DNA from: Myxococcus llanfairpwllgwyngyllgogerychwyrndrobwllllantysiliogogogochensis
GTDB lineage: Bacteria; Myxococcota; Myxococcia; Myxococcales; Myxococcaceae
Assembly (NCBI RefSeq): GCF_006636215.1
Contig: NZ_VIFM01000005.1
Coordinates: 1 to 64,000, forward strand
Length of the DNA: 64,000 nucleotides
Reading direction: 5' to 3'
The notes under the pieces were generated by a model. That model searched no databases and had not been told where the DNA came from. It saw only the letters and a program-made list of their open reading frames with translations. The translations under genes and the position numbers were made by a program. This document shows positions 1-12,183 of this stretch, piece by piece. Each line of letters opens with the position of its first letter. The first letter of the stretch is position 1.

Positions 1-126
1 GCCACACACCCCCTCCACCGTCCCCACGAGCCCCGCCTCGGAGAGGGCGTCGATGAAGGCCGCGGGAGCGCGCCGGTCATTCCAGTCATGGTGCTGCGAG
101 CTGGCGGTCCACTTCACCTCGGCCAT
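1..126 (-). CDS. Partial CDS, candidate immunity protein for the adjacent toxin
   Basis: The first 42 codons of a minus-strand gene that runs off the left edge. The protein begins MAEVKWTASSQHHDWN and has no signal peptide. A strong ribosome binding site (AGGGAGGA) lies just upstream of the ATG, and the start is only 12 bp after the stop of the DUF4157 toxin gene, so the two are co-transcribed. In polymorphic toxin loci the gene right after the toxin domain usually encodes a cytoplasmic immunity protein. That position is the only basis for the proposed role; the visible part matches no family I recognise. Confidence 0.7.
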   Translation of the reverse strand, partial: MAEVKWTASSQHHDWNDRRAPAAFIDALSEAGLVGTVEGVCG

Positions 127-138
127 GACGGGTCCTCC

Positions 139-2910
139 CTAGAGCCGGGTCAACACGTTGGGCTGCTTGACATACCAGACGGTGATGCGGCGCGCCTTGA
201 GGGCCGAGTTCAGCTTCGCGGCCTCCTCCGAGGGGAAGAGGTAGTGCAGCGACTTCACCTCGGCCCCCGTGTTGGCGCCCTTCGTGCCCAGGAAGCCCAG
301 GTAGTCGTCCACCTGGCCCGGAGGCACCTTGTCGGTGAGCTGGTGTTTGATCTCCCAGAGCTCGCCCTTGTCCGCGAAGAAGCGGTCCGCGGTGCGCCGC
401 TTGCCCCCGGGAAGTGGAAAGGTCTCCCGCGTGAACGCCTTGCCGGCGAACTCCTGCAGGTGGGTGCGCGCGAAGGCCTCGAACATGGGCCCCTTGAGGG
501 CGGCGCCCTGACGCGGGTCCGCCTTCACCACCGCCTCCACGATCTTGTTGAACGCGTCGATGTCCCCACCCGTCTTCGACGGCACCACCTGGGTGAGGTA
601 GCGGGTGAAGGTCTGGTACGCCGTCTTCGGGTTGCTCTTGTCGGCGGCGGTGACGAAGTCGGCGAGCTTCGCGAGGTCCAGGTCCGTGAGGTCCGCCTTG
701 CGGATGAGCGCCATCAGCGCCGGGTACTCGTCCAGGTACTGCTTTATCTTGCCGACGTGAAGGTCCTTGGGCAGCGCGGCGAGCACGCTCTCCGGCGACG
801 TGAGCTTCTTCGCGCCGGTGGCTCCCTTCGCGGCCAGCTCCGCCAGGTACTTCTGGATGGCGCCCAGGTCCACCTTGCACGGCGAGGCGCAGCCCAGCAC
901 CCGCGCCTTGGCCACGTCGCTCAGCTCACGGAAGCGCTCGATGGCCCACTGGGGCAGCCGCTTGAGCCTGTCAATCGCCTCGGCGGAGAGGTTCTGCAGG
1001 ATGTGGCCGGGCACCTTGAGCACACGCACGGCCCAGTCGCGCGCCGCCTGGAGCCCCCGCATCCCCACGCGCAGGACCTCCGCCTCCTTGAGCCCCTTGG
1101 CGACGTCGCCTGCCTTCTCCACGAACTTCACCACCCGTGGCATCTTCGCGAGCAACTGGGCGAACTTGCCCGCCTTCCCCGCGCTCTTCAGCGCCGTGAG
1201 CGCGCCGCCGCTGAAGAACAGCATCACGATTTCGGCAATCGCATAGCCGGTAATCCACCCCCTGAAGTGCCAGCGCTTGAGCAGGCTCGGGTCGTTCCAC
1301 TTCTTGTCCAGCCAGTCGAGCCCCGCCGCCGCGAGCTGCGAGAAGTCGAGCTTGGACAAGTCCTTGAAGAAGCCCCGGATATCCGAGATGAGGTTGCCAG
1401 TGACGAGGCTCCACACCAGCTTTCCCGCCAGCTTCGCCAGGTCCACCAGCCCCACCAGCGTGTCCCAGAGCGACTCGAAGACGCCGTGCAGCAGCCCCGC
1501 CACGAAGGCGACCGAGCCCAGCAGGAACTCGCCCACCGCGCTGATGGCGCTCTTGACGGCCTGATAGGCCTCGTAGCTGATGGAGCCCGAGGAGACGCGC
1601 CCCTTGAGCGCCTTGGCGAACTCCACGCCCGGAATCCAGATCTGCGAGCCCGCGCGCGTCTGGGTGGAGTCCCATCCCGCGTCCGCGTCCGGCTTGTGGA
1701 TGCCATTGCGCCCGCGCTCCGAATTGACGAGCACCAGCACGTTGACGAAGAAGCGCTCGTCCTGGCCCCACTGCGTCGCGCTCGACTTGTAGAAGCGCTT
1801 GACGATGTCGAGCGCCGTCTCCCCCTTCGCGATGCGATACAACCGGGCCTCCGGGTCCGGCAGGTCCACGGTGACGTGTGACTTCGCCACGTAGCCGAAC
1901 CGGCCATCGAGCAGCACCACGAAGTACCAGCCCCCGGCCTGCTCGCGACTGACGAACAAGCGCGTGTTCTGGGGGAGCCGCTCGAGCGGAGCCTGCCCCG
2001 CGTCAGGCGTGGCGCGGAGGTTGACGCCCTCCTCCGGCGCGACGAGCCCGTTCTTGTTGACCGCCGTCCCCGACTGCATCCGCGGGCCATCCGTCGCCAC
2101 CTCGCGGGGCGCGGCCGTCGGAGTGGGAGGAGGCGCCGGCGAGGGCACCGTGTACTTGGACGCGGGCGCCGGAGAGAAGTCCCGAGCCACGCCCGGGCCG
2201 TGACGTCGAGGCTCTCGCGTCGGGCCCTCCCCCATCACCGCGTCCGCCGTGGACTCGGCCTCTCGCTCGGAGGCATCGCCTGGGGAGGACATCGCGAGCC
2301 CGCCCGTGGCGAAGCGGGCCAACCTGACGCCGGACGAGGGGCGGCCTCCCGTCTGTTGCAACACATGCGTCAGCTCGTGCGCGAGCAGCCGACGTCCCGC
2401 GTGGGTGCCGGGTGAGTACGCGCCGTCCTGGAACGCGATGTCGCTGCCCACCGTGTAGGCCCGGGCCTGGAGCGCGCGAGCGGAGTCCGAGGCGCTCGCG
2501 CCCGTGTGGATGCGCACGCCGCTCAAGTCATGGCCGAAGCGAGGCTCCAAGAAGGCACGCGAGGAGGACTCCAGCGGTCGGCCGGAGCCCAGTCCTCGTG
2601 AGACCTGTGCGGACACCTGCTCCGACGAGGCCGCCCCGGAGGCACCGGGTTGCGCCGCTCGAGCCACCTCCTCCTTCTTCTCGCAGGACGAGCACGCGCA
2701 CGTTCCTCCCCCGCACGCGACGCGCTGCACGGTGGGGGTGAGCGGGATGCGGCTGAAGTCGAAACGGACGCCCGGTGAGACCTGCCCGGTCTCGCCCGAA
2801 GGTCGCGCCCACGTGTCTGGCCTGATGGCCGACTCGGGCCGGACCGCGGGAGTGAAACCTCCCACCTCGGCTGAGTGACTCGCGCGAACCCGAGCCCCGC
2901 TTCGTCGCAT
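139..2910 (-). CDS. DUF4157 (eCIS core) polymorphic toxin with C-terminal nuclease-like domain
   Basis: A 923-residue modular protein. A Cys-rich N-terminal stretch (CGGGTCACSSCEKKE) precedes a DUF4157 domain with FGHDLSGVRIHTG and a zinc-protease-like HELTHVLQQ motif, the hallmark of cargo and effectors linked to extracellular contractile injection systems. An SH3-like module (VNLRATPDAG) and a LysM-like segment (YRIAKGETALDIV) follow, then a long hydrophobic/amphipathic middle. The last 110 residues carry ADRFF and ELWEIKHQL, a D...ExK pattern typical of restriction-endonuclease-fold toxins (Tox-REase group). I chose the ATG at 2910 because GGGGGAG sits in front of it; a longer reading to 3000 has no such site. 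No contractile sheath or baseplate genes are visible. Nuclease activity is inferred from the motif alone. Confidence 0.85.
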   Translation of the reverse strand: MRRSGARVRASHSAEVGGFTPAVRPESAIRPDTWARPSGETGQVSPGVRFDFSRIPLTPTVQRVACGGGTCACSSCEKKEEVARAAQPGASGAASSEQVSAQVSRGLGSGRPLESSSRAFLEPRFGHDLSGVRIHTGASASDSARALQARAYTVGSDIAFQDGAYSPGTHAGRRLLAHELTHVLQQTGGRPSSGVRLARFATGGLAMSSPGDASEREAESTADAVMGEGPTREPRRHGPGVARDFSPAPASKYTVPSPAPPPTPTAAPREVATDGPRMQSGTAVNKNGLVAPEEGVNLRATPDAGQAPLERLPQNTRLFVSREQAGGWYFVVLLDGRFGYVAKSHVTVDLPDPEARLYRIAKGETALDIVKRFYKSSATQWGQDERFFVNVLVLVNSERGRNGIHKPDADAGWDSTQTRAGSQIWIPGVEFAKALKGRVSSGSISYEAYQAVKSAISAVGEFLLGSVAFVAGLLHGVFESLWDTLVGLVDLAKLAGKLVWSLVTGNLISDIRGFFKDLSKLDFSQLAAAGLDWLDKKWNDPSLLKRWHFRGWITGYAIAEIVMLFFSGGALTALKSAGKAGKFAQLLAKMPRVVKFVEKAGDVAKGLKEAEVLRVGMRGLQAARDWAVRVLKVPGHILQNLSAEAIDRLKRLPQWAIERFRELSDVAKARVLGCASPCKVDLGAIQKYLAELAAKGATGAKKLTSPESVLAALPKDLHVGKIKQYLDEYPALMALIRKADLTDLDLAKLADFVTAADKSNPKTAYQTFTRYLTQVVPSKTGGDIDAFNKIVEAVVKADPRQGAALKGPMFEAFARTHLQEFAGKAFTRETFPLPGGKRRTADRFFADKGELWEIKHQLTDKVPPGQVDDYLGFLGTKGANTGAEVKSLHYLFPSEEAAKLNSALKARRITVWYVKQPNVLTRL

Positions 2911-3244
2911 GGCTCCCCCCTGGAGTGGATGCCCTCGCATTGTACGCCAATCCCACGCAGGAGCGCATGGACTCACCAGCTCCAGGTGCGTGCGGGGCAC
3001 CCTGGCACTTCGCCTTCTTGGGTCAGGCTTTACATGAATTTACGACATGGTCGCAAAATGCCTCTCCAGCCGCCGTCTCTTTGGGCAGGTGCTGAGAATG
3101 CAATGCAACGCATTGAAGCGACGGGTGTTGACCCTGTCGGTCCCAACGGGAAGTCACGCGCTCGCGCAGGTCGAGGTCCCGACCGAGCCCCAGACAGCAA
3201 CGGGCCGGGCGGTGCCCTGCCCGGCCCAGGAGCCGAATCGACCG
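2911..3244. other. Intergenic region between dnaE and the toxin gene
   Basis: No convincing gene on either strand. It holds the dnaE terminator hairpin and, presumably, the promoter of the toxin gene; no clear promoter motif could be read. Confidence 0.5.
3202..3227 (-). terminator. Hairpin downstream of dnaE
   Basis: A perfect 9-bp GC-rich inverted repeat (GGGCCGGGC / GCCCGGCCC, loop 8 nt) starts about 18 bp after the dnaE stop codon. There is only a weak T-rich tail on the minus strand (TTGCTGTCTG), so termination is probable but not certain. Confidence 0.6.
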
Positions 3245-6796
<3,552 letters not shown>

Positions 6797-7135
6797 GGCC
6801 CGAACACTACGTTCGGCCCCGGCCTCCCGCTACTCTCTCGAACGCGTCAGGGTGGCCCGTCCCACAGGCCGAGAAATCGGCCTCGAAAGTCGTTCTGTCG
6901 GGAGCGGAAAGGCGGGGCGCGGCCCGAAATCGGGGCCCCCAGGGCCGGTGGGCCGGGCTCTCCCTCCAGCCGTCCAGGCGGGCGCACCTGGGGCGAAACT
7001 CCAGGGCCGGGGGGCTTCACACTTCTTCACGCCCGGTACAAGCGCCCGAAAAAGCGGCCCGGCACATTGGGCAACATCGCCAACACGGCGAAGCCACCCG
7101 GGCCCGCGTCGGGCCCCGCATTCGGAGAGAGTCCC
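6797..7135. other. Divergent promoter region between dnaE and a Spy-like gene
   Basis: About 340 bp between two divergent starts. It must contain both promoters. One reading frame stays open through it upstream of the plus-strand gene, but the residues are low-complexity Pro/Gly/Arg and look like a GC-driven artefact. Confidence 0.45.
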
Positions 7136-7585
7136 ATGATGAAGAAGCTCGCCATCGCCGGTTCCGCCGTCGTCGCCGTCGTCCTGCTCAGCGGTTTCGC
7201 CTTCCGCGGAGGCCACCACGGCTGGGGCCACAACCCCGAGCGCATCAAGCAGATGGTGTCGTGGAAGCTGAACGACAAGCTGGACGACATCGACGCGACG
7301 GACGCCCAGCGCAAGTCCATCAACGCCGTGAAGGACCGCCTCCTCGACGAGGGCGCGAAGCTCGCGAAGGAGCAGCACGCGGTGCGCTCGGAGGTCGTCA
7401 CCCAGCTCGAGTCCACCACGCCCGACGCGCAGAAGCTCCACGCGCTGGTGGACGAGCGCATCGACGCGATGCGCGCGTTTGCCCACCAGGCGACGGATGC
7501 CGCGCTGGAGGTCCACGGCACGCTGACGCCGGAGCAGCGCAAGGAGCTGGCCACGGAGTTCCGTGAGCGCACCGGCATGGAGTGA
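7136..7585 (+). CDS. Spy/CpxP-like periplasmic protein (LTXXQ family)
   Basis: A 149-residue exported protein. The N-terminus MMKKLAIAGSAVVAVVLLSG is a signal peptide or anchor, followed by a His/Gly-rich patch (RGGHHGWGH) that could bind metal. The rest is helical with spaced charged residues and ends with LTPEQRKEL, the LTXXQ signature of the CpxP/Spy/ZraP-like family of periplasmic chaperones and metal-stress sensors. The start follows GGAGAGAG by a few bases. It stands alone, divergent from dnaE, with a hairpin after the stop. Which stress it senses cannot be told; the His-rich patch hints at metals. Confidence 0.8.
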   Translation: MMKKLAIAGSAVVAVVLLSGFAFRGGHHGWGHNPERIKQMVSWKLNDKLDDIDATDAQRKSINAVKDRLLDEGAKLAKEQHAVRSEVVTQLESTTPDAQKLHALVDERIDAMRAFAHQATDAALEVHGTLTPEQRKELATEFRERTGME

Positions 7586-7618
7586 GGAGCCCCCTCGGTG
7601 CCCGTCCCCCACTCAACG

Positions 7619-7640
7619 CCCACCCATGACCATGGGTGGG
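7619..7640 (+). terminator. Hairpin after the Spy-like gene
   Basis: Inverted repeat CCCACCCATG / CATGGGTGGG with a very short loop, about 33 bp after the stop. It has no T-tract, so it may be only a weak terminator. Confidence 0.45.
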
Positions 7641-7681
7641 AATGGGTAGGCGACGGGGAGCGTCACGCATAGGTTGAAGGT

Positions 7682-8482
7682 GTGAGATACACCGACTACG
7701 CGCAACGCATCCGTTCGTTCGAGAACCTTGGAGAAGTGGCCGAGTACGGCCAGGTCCTGGAGGGCGGACAGCCCTACCCGCTCTTCCGCATCACCGTGCC
7801 GGGAGAGCGTTGGCTGGTCATCACCTCGGGGTTCCACGGGGAAGAGCCCGCGGGTCCCCTCACGCTGGCCGAGCGCTTCCCCGAAGTGGTGGCCTATGCC
7901 CGGCAACGCGGCGTGGGCCTGCGCGTGTATCCATGTATCAACCCCTCCGGCTTCGAGGACGGCACCCGCTACAACCGCTCCGGCGAGAAGCCCAACAACG
8001 ACTTCCTTCGCTACGAAGTGGCGCCCGGTGAGTGGCGGGGTGAGCTGAACGAAGGACAGGACCACCTGCGCTGGGCCCTCTACGACGGCGGGCCCAAGGA
8101 GACGCGCCTGGTGCGCTCGGACCTGTCGCGCTTCCGGCCGCCGAACGCCGCGCTGGATATCCACCAGGACAACTACCTGGGCGGCGCCGCGACGTACGCG
8201 TACACCTTCGGAGACAAGGCCTTCTACCGCCCCTTCGTCGAGGCCTCGTCCAAACACGCGACGGTGGTGCGCAACCAGAAGGTCGACGAGCAGAACATCA
8301 CCGACGACGACGGGCTCATCGTCTATCACGACGGCAGCGTCACGGACTGGTACGCGCGCCAGGGCGTGCCCTACACGGCGACGCTGGAGACCACCACGCC
8401 CATGAGCATGGAGGCGTGCCACGCGGTGAACCTCATCTGGATTCGAGGCTTCATCGACCTGGCCGCGCGCACGGGACGCTGA
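7682..8482 (+). CDS. M14-type zinc carboxypeptidase / aspartoacylase-like hydrolase
   Basis: A 266-residue cytoplasmic enzyme, shorter than secreted M14 carboxypeptidases and close in size to the succinylglutamate desuccinylase/aspartoacylase group. Zinc ligands are evident: H52 and E55 in SGFHGEEP, and H161 in ALDIHQDN. E236 in TATLETTTP fits the catalytic glutamate, and GTRYNRSGEKPNND fits the substrate-binding loop. Translation starts at GTG after GAAGG. There is no signal peptide, so it probably trims a peptide or amide inside the cell. The true substrate is unknown. Confidence 0.85.
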   Translation: MRYTDYAQRIRSFENLGEVAEYGQVLEGGQPYPLFRITVPGERWLVITSGFHGEEPAGPLTLAERFPEVVAYARQRGVGLRVYPCINPSGFEDGTRYNRSGEKPNNDFLRYEVAPGEWRGELNEGQDHLRWALYDGGPKETRLVRSDLSRFRPPNAALDIHQDNYLGGAATYAYTFGDKAFYRPFVEASSKHATVVRNQKVDEQNITDDDGLIVYHDGSVTDWYARQGVPYTATLETTTPMSMEACHAVNLIWIRGFIDLAARTGR

Positions 8483-8508
8483 CCGGGGACGGAACGCGCC
8501 GAGGACAC

Positions 8509-9144
8509 TCAGCCGCCCTCGTCTCCTCCGTCGTCGTCACCGCCGCCATCGTCGTCTCCGCCGAGGTCGTCCTCACGCAGGACGAACTCGCGCTCCAGTT
8601 CCTCGCCCTGGCGGACGCAGACCTCTTCCTCCACTTCCTCGAGACCGTCCGCCTTGACCTCCAGCGTGTAGCACCCCTCGGGAAGAGGACCGACGCGCAC
8701 CTCTCCGCTCGACGCGTCCATCTCCAGTTCGTCGAGCGCGGTCCCCTCCACCTCCACCTCGCCACGCGGTGGCACGTTGCCAGCGCTGTCTCGCAGGCGA
8801 ACGGTGATGAAGGCGCCCAGGGGCGCGTCGATGTCACCCAGTTCGGTGATGCGCGCGCCTTGCGCCACCACCTTCGTGCGGGCCGCGCGGGTGCGCGAGG
8901 CCACCAGGAACAACTCCACGGAGGTGGCCGGCACACCGCCCAGCTCGAAGCGTCCGTCCGACGACACACGCGCCCTCAACTCGGGCTGGCCCAGCACGCT
9001 CACCACCGCCACGTCGGCCTCGGCGCCGAGGATTCGCCCGCGCACGGTGCCCGCCTCCAGCGGCCCGTTGTTGAAGCCACCACACGCCCCCATCAGGGCC
9101 AGGCCCGCCCACGCCAGCGGCATCACGCGTCTCGGAGCACGCAT
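8509..9144 (-). CDS. Lipoprotein with carboxypeptidase-regulatory-like repeats and acidic tail
   Basis: A 211-residue predicted lipoprotein. The signal sequence MRAPRRVMPLAWAGLALMGAC ends in a lipobox Cys. Two or three small beta-sandwich modules of the carboxypeptidase regulatory-like type follow (GTVRGRILGAEADVAVVSV...; LPEGCYTLEVKADGLEE). The C-terminus is very acidic and repetitive (DDLGGDDDGGGDDDGGDEGG). The ATG overlaps the stop of the upstream caspase gene (TGATG), so the two are translationally coupled, and this is the last gene of the sigma/anti-sigma/caspase operon. It may act on the cell surface with the caspase-barrel protein; the acidic tail could bind calcium, which is inference. 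Confidence 0.8.
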   Translation of the reverse strand: MRAPRRVMPLAWAGLALMGACGGFNNGPLEAGTVRGRILGAEADVAVVSVLGQPELRARVSSDGRFELGGVPATSVELFLVASRTRAARTKVVAQGARITELGDIDAPLGAFITVRLRDSAGNVPPRGEVEVEGTALDELEMDASSGEVRVGPLPEGCYTLEVKADGLEEVEEEVCVRQGEELEREFVLREDDLGGDDDGGGDDDGGDEGG

Positions 9145-10832
9145 CAGAAGCGATATCCTCCGCCCAGAAACAGGCCACCAAAACCCACCGCGCGAGTGCG
9201 CCCGTCCACGGGGACGTAGGCCCAGAGAAGCTGGCCCTTCGCCTCCAATACAAACCTCGTCCCCAGACGCCATGACACTCCCGCCATCCAGCCAGGCCAC
9301 ACCGTGAGGTAGCGCTCGTCCTGGCTCAACAGGTCCAACTGGAAGGAGCGCTCCAACCACAAGGCGGCCACACGAGGCCCGGTGGACAACCCCAGCCGAC
9401 CCCATTGCCACGAGGGTCCCACCGTCACGCCCAGCATCAACACCCGATGGCGCACGGGCACCGTTCCGCCCACGTCGAGCAGCAGCGCCCGACGCCCCTG
9501 CCCCGCGGCCAGGTCCACGCCCACGTCGAGCCGCTGCTCCAGCAGCACGCCCCCCAGCCGCAGCCCCACGCCCGCCAGCGCCGTGGGCGGAAGCACCTCG
9601 CGGCGGCTGCGCGCGTCGAGGAAGCCCAGGGCGCCGACCTCCAGGGCCACCGTGCGCTGGGGGCCGGGCGACACCTCGCGCAGCAGCGAGTCCAGCGCCC
9701 GGCGCTCCCCCGCTCGCAACGCCACGGTGTCTTCCCACAGCAACTGGCCACCCTTGTGGAGGCCCAGCTTCCGGCTTCCCTCCGGCAAGGCCACGCCGCC
9801 TGGAAGCTCGCCCGCGTCCACGCCATCCACCTTGAGCGTGAAGCCCTCCAGGCGAGGACTGTAGGAGAAGACCTCCGGCTGCCCGGGCTGGGTCAACGCG
9901 CCCGCGAGCAGCACCGGGTCCGCGCCCACTTCCGTCATCCGCGCGCTCGGGCGCTGCCGGCCCTCCGTATAGGTCCACGTGTGGCGGCGCGCCCAGTCAT
10001 GCGCCTCGGTGGCACTCACCGCGCCGTCCCGGTTGCGGTCCCCTCGGCCGTCGAGCGACTGGACGAAGAAGTGCGTGTAGATGTCATTGGCGAGCGCATC
10101 GTCCTCGCGCGCCGTTTCGCCCCAGTCGCTGGCGGACAGGACGAGCGAGGCGCGGCTGTCCTCTTCCAGGGGACGCGGTGGGAACGCCCCCTTGGTGCGC
10201 TCCAATTCCTCGAGCACCGCCGGGGGAAGGAGCGACTTGCCCGTGCCGCTGTGACACGTGGCCAGCACCAGCACCCGTCGCCGGGAGCCCAGGTGCTCCA
10301 GCTCCCGCTCCAGCGCCGCCATCTCCAGCCCCGTGCCCTGCACGTCCCGGAAGCGCGTGTCGCGCATCACCAGGTAGCGCTGGAGGTCGCCCCGTGCATC
10401 CCGCGCGAGCGTGCCATGGCCGGAGACGTAGATGACCACCACGTCCTTCGGGTTCCAGGGCCGTGCGGCCAGCGTCCGCAGCGCCTGCAGCACCGCCGCG
10501 CGCGTCGTCTGCTCCGGCCGCGTCAGGACCGTCACCGAGCGGAAGCCGCCGCGTCGCGGGTCCGCCAGCACACGCCCCAGGTCCTCCGCGTCCTTGCCCG
10601 GGTAGCGCAGCCCGTGCCAGGAGGCGTCCTCATACTGATTGATGCCGATGAGCAGCGCATGCCGCTCGCCCTCGTGCGCCGACGCCAGCTCCGCCGAATC
10701 CAGGCGCACGCGCACCGCCCGCCCCTTCTCGCCCACGCTCGCCGCACCGCACGCGCAGAGCGACGCGAAGGCAAGCCACAGGACGACGCGGAAGCAGGGA
10801 CGACTCACGAAGGCACGCTCAGGGGGCAACAT
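9144..10832 (-). CDS. Caspase-family peptidase fused to outer-membrane-barrel-like region
   Basis: A 562-residue exported protein. The N-terminus has a hydrophobic segment ending in LCAC, a lipobox. The caspase/C14 domain spans about residues 55-310, with the catalytic dyad H139 in IYVSGHGT and C193 in VLATCHSGTGK. A calcium-loop-like EF-hand (DRNRDGAVSATE, about 265-276) lies inside it. A PEGA-like beta module follows (FTLKVDGVDAGELPGGVALPEGSRKL). The last 180 residues are alternating amphipathic strands ending in GGGYRF, a terminal Phe as in outer-membrane beta-barrels. The ATG at 10832 overlaps the anti-sigma gene by 14 bp; a GTG at 10808 would give an equally good signal peptide. The operon context suggests an envelope protease tied to an ECF regulon. 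Confidence 0.82.
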   Translation of the reverse strand: MLPPERAFVSRPCFRVVLWLAFASLCACGAASVGEKGRAVRVRLDSAELASAHEGERHALLIGINQYEDASWHGLRYPGKDAEDLGRVLADPRRGGFRSVTVLTRPEQTTRAAVLQALRTLAARPWNPKDVVVIYVSGHGTLARDARGDLQRYLVMRDTRFRDVQGTGLEMAALERELEHLGSRRRVLVLATCHSGTGKSLLPPAVLEELERTKGAFPPRPLEEDSRASLVLSASDWGETAREDDALANDIYTHFFVQSLDGRGDRNRDGAVSATEAHDWARRHTWTYTEGRQRPSARMTEVGADPVLLAGALTQPGQPEVFSYSPRLEGFTLKVDGVDAGELPGGVALPEGSRKLGLHKGGQLLWEDTVALRAGERRALDSLLREVSPGPQRTVALEVGALGFLDARSRREVLPPTALAGVGLRLGGVLLEQRLDVGVDLAAGQGRRALLLDVGGTVPVRHRVLMLGVTVGPSWQWGRLGLSTGPRVAALWLERSFQLDLLSQDERYLTVWPGWMAGVSWRLGTRFVLEAKGQLLWAYVPVDGRTRAVGFGGLFLGGGYRF

Positions 10833-11598
10833 ACCCCGGCTCCACCCGCAGCCGGAGCCTCGCCTGGGCGGCTTCCTCGGGCACCAGGCGTTGAGTGAGG
10901 GCCGCGTCCCTCGCGGCCGCCGAGCGCGGTCCCCGTGGCCACGCGGCCAGCACCAGCACCCGTGGACCGTGCTCCCCGGCCAGGGACACACCCGCCAGTT
11001 CGCCTGCCTCCTTCAGGTCGTGCGTCCCCGCCTCCAACGTGTAGCCGCCCAGCATCTGCGCGGGGCCCTCCGGGGACTCCAGCACGAGCATCGCGTCGGA
11101 GACCTCGCTGGCGCGATAGCGCACCAGGACCACGGCCTCGGGAGGAAGCAAGTCGTCCTCCGTCACCGCGTGCAACGTCCCGTCCGGCAGGCGCGCCACG
11201 GCTGACAGCTCCAGGGACATCGGCGCGACACCCTTCAGCCGCCACGAGCGGTCCTCGTGCTCCTTCGACGCCACCGGGGGGAGCACCGCGATGGCGACCA
11301 CGGCCGCGGCGGCCACCGCCACGGCGCCCGCGAGCCACGCGCGTCGTGGCGTCCAAAGGCGACGGCGCAGGCGAGCCCACCCCACCGCGTCCTCGCGCGG
11401 GGTGGACATCGAGCCCAGCGCCTCATCCGCCAACGACTCCACGCCGAACGCGTCGTCCTCGTCGCTCCGTTCGAGGAACGCCTCGCACACCTCACAGGGC
11501 TGGGACAGATGCGTGGAGAAGTCCGCCACCTCTTCGGGCGACTTGTCGCGCAGGGCCTTCCAGCTCCGCGCGTCCAGATGTCTGCTCGCGTCGCTCAT
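10819..11598 (-). CDS. Anti-sigma factor, membrane-spanning
   Basis: A 259-residue protein made from the gene directly after the ECF sigma gene, 3 bp away. The N-terminal cytoplasmic part has H30 followed by C35-x-x-C38 (STHLSQPCEVC), close to the HxxxCxxC zinc-binding motif of ZAS anti-sigma factors. One membrane helix lies at about residues 87-109. The remaining 150 residues form a periplasmic domain (ARLPDGTLHAVTEDDLLPPEAVVLVRY) likely to sense an envelope signal. Family assignment rests on this layout and position. Confidence 0.8.
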   Translation of the reverse strand: MSDASRHLDARSWKALRDKSPEEVADFSTHLSQPCEVCEAFLERSDEDDAFGVESLADEALGSMSTPREDAVGWARLRRRLWTPRRAWLAGAVAVAAAAVVAIAVLPPVASKEHEDRSWRLKGVAPMSLELSAVARLPDGTLHAVTEDDLLPPEAVVLVRYRASEVSDAMLVLESPEGPAQMLGGYTLEAGTHDLKEAGELAGVSLAGEHGPRVLVLAAWPRGPRSAAARDAALTQRLVPEEAAQARLRLRVEPGYVAP

Positions 11599-11601
11599 GG
11601 C

Positions 11602-12183
11602 TCACTCCACTCCCGCGGCCAGCAGCCGCGCCAACAGCTCACGCTTCACCCGTGCCCGGAAGCGCTCCAGGCGCATCGTCACCGCGCTTTTGCCCAGCCC
11701 CAGACGCTCCGCGATCTCTCGCGCGCTCAGCTCGCCCTCCAGATAGAACAGGCGGACCGTCTCCTTCTCCGGGCCCTCGGGCAGTCCCTCGATGAGCTCG
11801 CGCACCACCACCACGCGCCGCTCCAGCGTGAGGGCAGGAGGAATGGCCGGCATGCTCGTCTCCAGCTCCAGCGCCAGGTCCTCCGCCGCGCGCCCTCGAA
11901 TCCGCGCGCCCCGGCTGAGGGCCTGGGAATGGTGCCGCGCAATCGTCACCAGCCAGCGCCCGAAGGCGCGGGGATGCTCCAGCCGCGCCAGCTCCCGGAA
12001 GGCCCGGACGAACGTCTCCTGGACCACGTCCTCCACTTCCGCCGGGCCCAGCGCGGAGTAGCCCAGCGCGACACGACGCACCGACGCGTGAAAGCGCTGG
12101 TACAGCTCGCGGTGCGCGTCCTGCGCACCTCCGTTCGCGCGCTGGATGCAGGCGGAGATTTCCTCCTCCGTCACGGCCCGCAC
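11602..12183 (-). CDS. ECF-family RNA polymerase sigma factor
   Basis: A 193-residue sigma-70 family protein with regions 2 and 4 only, as in ECF factors. Region 2 contains DVVQETFVRAFRELARLE; region 4 contains LSAREIAERLGLGKSAVTMRL, a helix-turn-helix. The GTG at 12183 gives the longest form; a second GTG at 12174 has GAGAGG at better spacing and may be the real start. First gene of the operon sigma, anti-sigma, caspase-barrel, lipoprotein. It probably activates its own operon and possibly the divergent acidic lipoprotein gene. Confidence 0.92.
   Translation of the reverse strand: MRAVTEEEISACIQRANGGAQDAHRELYQRFHASVRRVALGYSALGPAEVEDVVQETFVRAFRELARLEHPRAFGRWLVTIARHHSQALSRGARIRGRAAEDLALELETSMPAIPPALTLERRVVVVRELIEGLPEGPEKETVRLFYLEGELSAREIAERLGLGKSAVTMRLERFRARVKRELLARLLAAGVE

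Noticed and set aside
88-1881. Long plus-strand open frame opposite the toxin gene
   Set aside because: It is a GC-driven shadow: Arg/Leu/His-rich, no ribosome binding site, and opposite a gene with clear domains.
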